Source: Geosiphon pyriformis (lineage: Eukaryota > Glomeromycota > Glomeromycetes > Archaeosporales > Geosiphonaceae). Taken from it: a stretch of 64,000 bases of DNA. The notes under the pieces were generated by a model. That model was not told the DNA's origin. It saw nothing but the letters and a program-made list of their open reading frames with translations, and made no database searches. This document shows positions 62,640-64,000 of this stretch, piece by piece (the stretch's first letter is position 1; the number at the start of each line of letters is the position of its first letter). Both the position numbers and the translations under genes were made by a program. Where the stretch lies: positions 381,094-445,093 of the forward strand of contig JAAOMT010000672.1 of assembly GCA_016748015.1 (NCBI GenBank), given 5' to 3'.

Positions 62640-63496
62640 TTAGAAGGCATTGTTAATTCTGGATATTCTTTTCTTTTTGCTTATACTTGATTCATTTTGC
62701 TTATACTTGATTCGTTTTGCTGGAGTGAGTTGAACTGGAAGAACATTTATATGATCATTGTTTAATGAATTTTTATTCATCCTTTTGGCAGTTAAGAATA
62801 CATCGGTCTATATATTAAAGGTAAAATTTTTTTAATAGTGAAACATTATAAATATTAATACTTATTAATTCTTACCTCAAAATTCATCAATTAAATTAAA
62901 TCTTTAGCAAAAGTTTCAAAATCTTCAAAACAAATTGGTATCTTCATAGAAAGGAATTCATCAAGTAAGTAAATTGATGGAAGTGGTCGGATTAAGTATT
63001 TGATATTAATGTAGCCATCTATAATCAAAAAATATATAAATGTAAGTAAAAATATTATTATTTGATTATTTGATTNNNNNNNNNNNNNNNNNNNNATAAA
63101 TTAAAAAATAAATTAAAAATGATAAATTAGAAAATAAATTAAGAACGATAAATTAAAATATAAATTAAAAATAAATTAAAAACGAAATTAAAGATAAGTT
63201 AAAAAATAAATATATAATACTTACCAATGAGTAAAAATTTGTATGATCTTAATAAAAGTAAGGATCAAACCTCCACTTATAAATGATTTGCGAACAAGAG
63301 TTAGAATTTGGTTTCTATTACTCGCTGCTTTAGTAAATTGACTGATATATTGTCGAAATTTGTTCGTTTGATTCCATAATTGTCTTTTGAATATATCACT
63401 TAACCAATAATTTTGATCAAGATCAAAATTTGAATTAATTGTTTTTTTTATTTCTCTATTAAAAATATCAATTTCTTTCTTTTCGTTGATACTCTT
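62640..63496 (-). CDS. unrecognised multi-exon gene, one exon lost in the N gap
   Basis: Exons supported on the - strand: 63,496 or earlier to 63,225 (90 codons plus 2 nt, donor GTAAGT), then at least one exon that must lie in the gap region, then 63,018-62,876, then 62,807-62,640 with TAA. The last two are joined by a 68-nt GT-AG intron in frame. The first exon has N-Y-W-L-S-D-I-F-K-R-Q-L-W and a hydrophobic segment G-G-L-I-L-T-F-I-K-I-I-Q-I-F (possible membrane helix). The next has Y-L-I-R-P-L-P-S-I-Y-L-L-D-E-F. The end is basic. A TAA at 62,891-62,893 interrupts the second-last exon, where CAA would restore the frame, so it may be a pseudogene or hold an error. I do not recognise the family. 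Confidence 0.5.
63076..63095. other. assembly gap (20 N)
   Basis: A run of 20 N between an intron end and the left arm of the inverted repeat. Confidence 0.99.
63096..63377 (-). repeat. left arm of a 281-bp inverted repeat
   Basis: Its reverse complement equals 63,550-63,830 except for one extra A and one A/G change near the spacer end. It contains exon and intron sequence of the gene on the - strand and stops exactly at the N gap. Confidence 0.92.
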
Positions 63497-63549
63497 TCAG
63501 GAATTCAAATAATTTTCACTTTCATTCTCACTATTACTTTTGTTCAAGT

Positions 63550-63830
63550 ATGGAATCAACGAACGAATTTCGACAATATATCAGTCAATTTACTAAAGCA
63601 GCGAGTAATAGAAACCAAATTCTAACTCTTGTTCGCAAATCATTTATAAGTGGAGGTTTGATCCTTACTTTTATTAAGATCATACAAATTTTTACTCATT
63701 GGTAAGTATTATATATTTATTTTTTAACTTATCTTTAATTTCGTTTTTAATTTATTTTTAATTTATATTTTAATTTATCGTTCTTAATTTATTTTCTAAT
63801 TTATCATTTTTAATTTATTTTTTAATTTAT
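63550..63830 (+). repeat. right arm of the inverted repeat
   Basis: It pairs with 63,096-63,377; the spacer is 172 bp. The sequence beyond 63,830 continues the same intron type, so this copy extends past the point where the left copy meets the gap. Confidence 0.92.
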
Positions 63831-64000
63831 CGTTTTTAATTTATTTTTTGCTTTATCATTTTTATATTATTTTTAAATTTATTATTTTTAATTTATTGTT
63901 TTTCTAATTTAATTATAGTTTATTTTTTGATTTATTGTTTTTAATTTATTTAATTTTTAATTTTAATTTTTCTTTTAGCTCGGTTCGATTAGAAGCTCCT
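63550..64000 (+). CDS. partial copy of the unrecognised gene, running off the window
   Basis: First visible exon 63,550-63,701 (ATG, then E-S-T-N-E-F-R-Q-Y-I-S-Q-F), donor GTAAGT, intron 63,702-63,978, then an exon from 63,979 (S-V-R-L-E-A-P). The joined codon TG-C gives Cys. The coding part matches the - strand exon at 63,225-63,377. At the start the two differ by one base insertion, so the ATG frame is open here, whereas in the left copy the same frame comes from further upstream. The real start may therefore be upstream of 63,550. Confidence 0.5.
63730..63960 (+). repeat. intronic TTTTTAATTTAT minisatellite
   Basis: About fifteen degenerate copies of a 12-17 bp unit (TTTTTAATTTAT with CG, CA or TT spacers). 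The mirrored array is at 63,096-63,190. Confidence 0.8.

Overview
The window looks like nuclear DNA of an arbuscular mycorrhizal fungus (Glomeromycota, most like Rhizophagus). The reasons are very high A+T, short introns of about 70-100 nt, one intron-rich fungal-type PX-domain gene, and large, heavily decayed Ty3/gypsy and LINE retrotransposons of the kind common in those genomes. No rRNA, tRNA, CRISPR array or prokaryotic feature was seen. The genus is an inference; I could not search a database.

Layout. 1-6570: the 3' part of a Ty3/gypsy element on the + strand, in the order protease tail, Cys-rich module, dUTPase, RT, RNase H, integrase, polypurine tract, 876-bp LTR. It abuts and probably interrupts a LINE on the - strand (6571-10,412; ORF1, then ORF2 cut off inside the RT). 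10,937-18,278: a much older gypsy element on the - strand, recognised by a pair of direct LTRs. Its 5' LTR (16,450-18,278) is split by a 1.0-kb insertion. Past it, 18,279 to about 19,100 is a fragment of a third gypsy integrase on the + strand. 20,144-22,700: a LINE-derived element on the + strand with only ORF1 and a 3' tail. 24.5-26.6 kb: a richer-GC patch with broken, unrecognised coding remnants.

The host genes are few. The best is an eight-exon gene on the - strand (26,914-30,048) for an 847-residue PXB-PX-DUF3818 lipid-binding protein. Two single-exon paralogues of an unrecognised Ser-rich family face each other (37,651-38,289 on + and 47,016-47,588 on -). At the right edge a multi-exon gene of unknown function (- strand, 62,640-63,496) has an almost identical inverted partial copy (+ strand, 63,550 to the window end), next to a 20-N gap.

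The rest is AT-rich non-coding DNA. 33-51 kb carries many microsatellites. 52.2-62.6 kb is extremely AT-rich decayed sequence holding an array of about ten 82-bp tandem units (57,480-58,380).

The retrotransposon layers seem to differ in age: the gypsy at 1-6570 keeps readable domains, while the inner gypsy is known only from LTRs and scattered matches. Where stops can be read against a conserved motif, they fit C-to-T or G-to-A changes, as expected from cytosine-methylation decay or a RIP-like process. The LTRs, the 20-bp monomer arrays upstream of LINE ORF1 and the ORF1-only element are the parts with the most regulatory or evolutionary interest.
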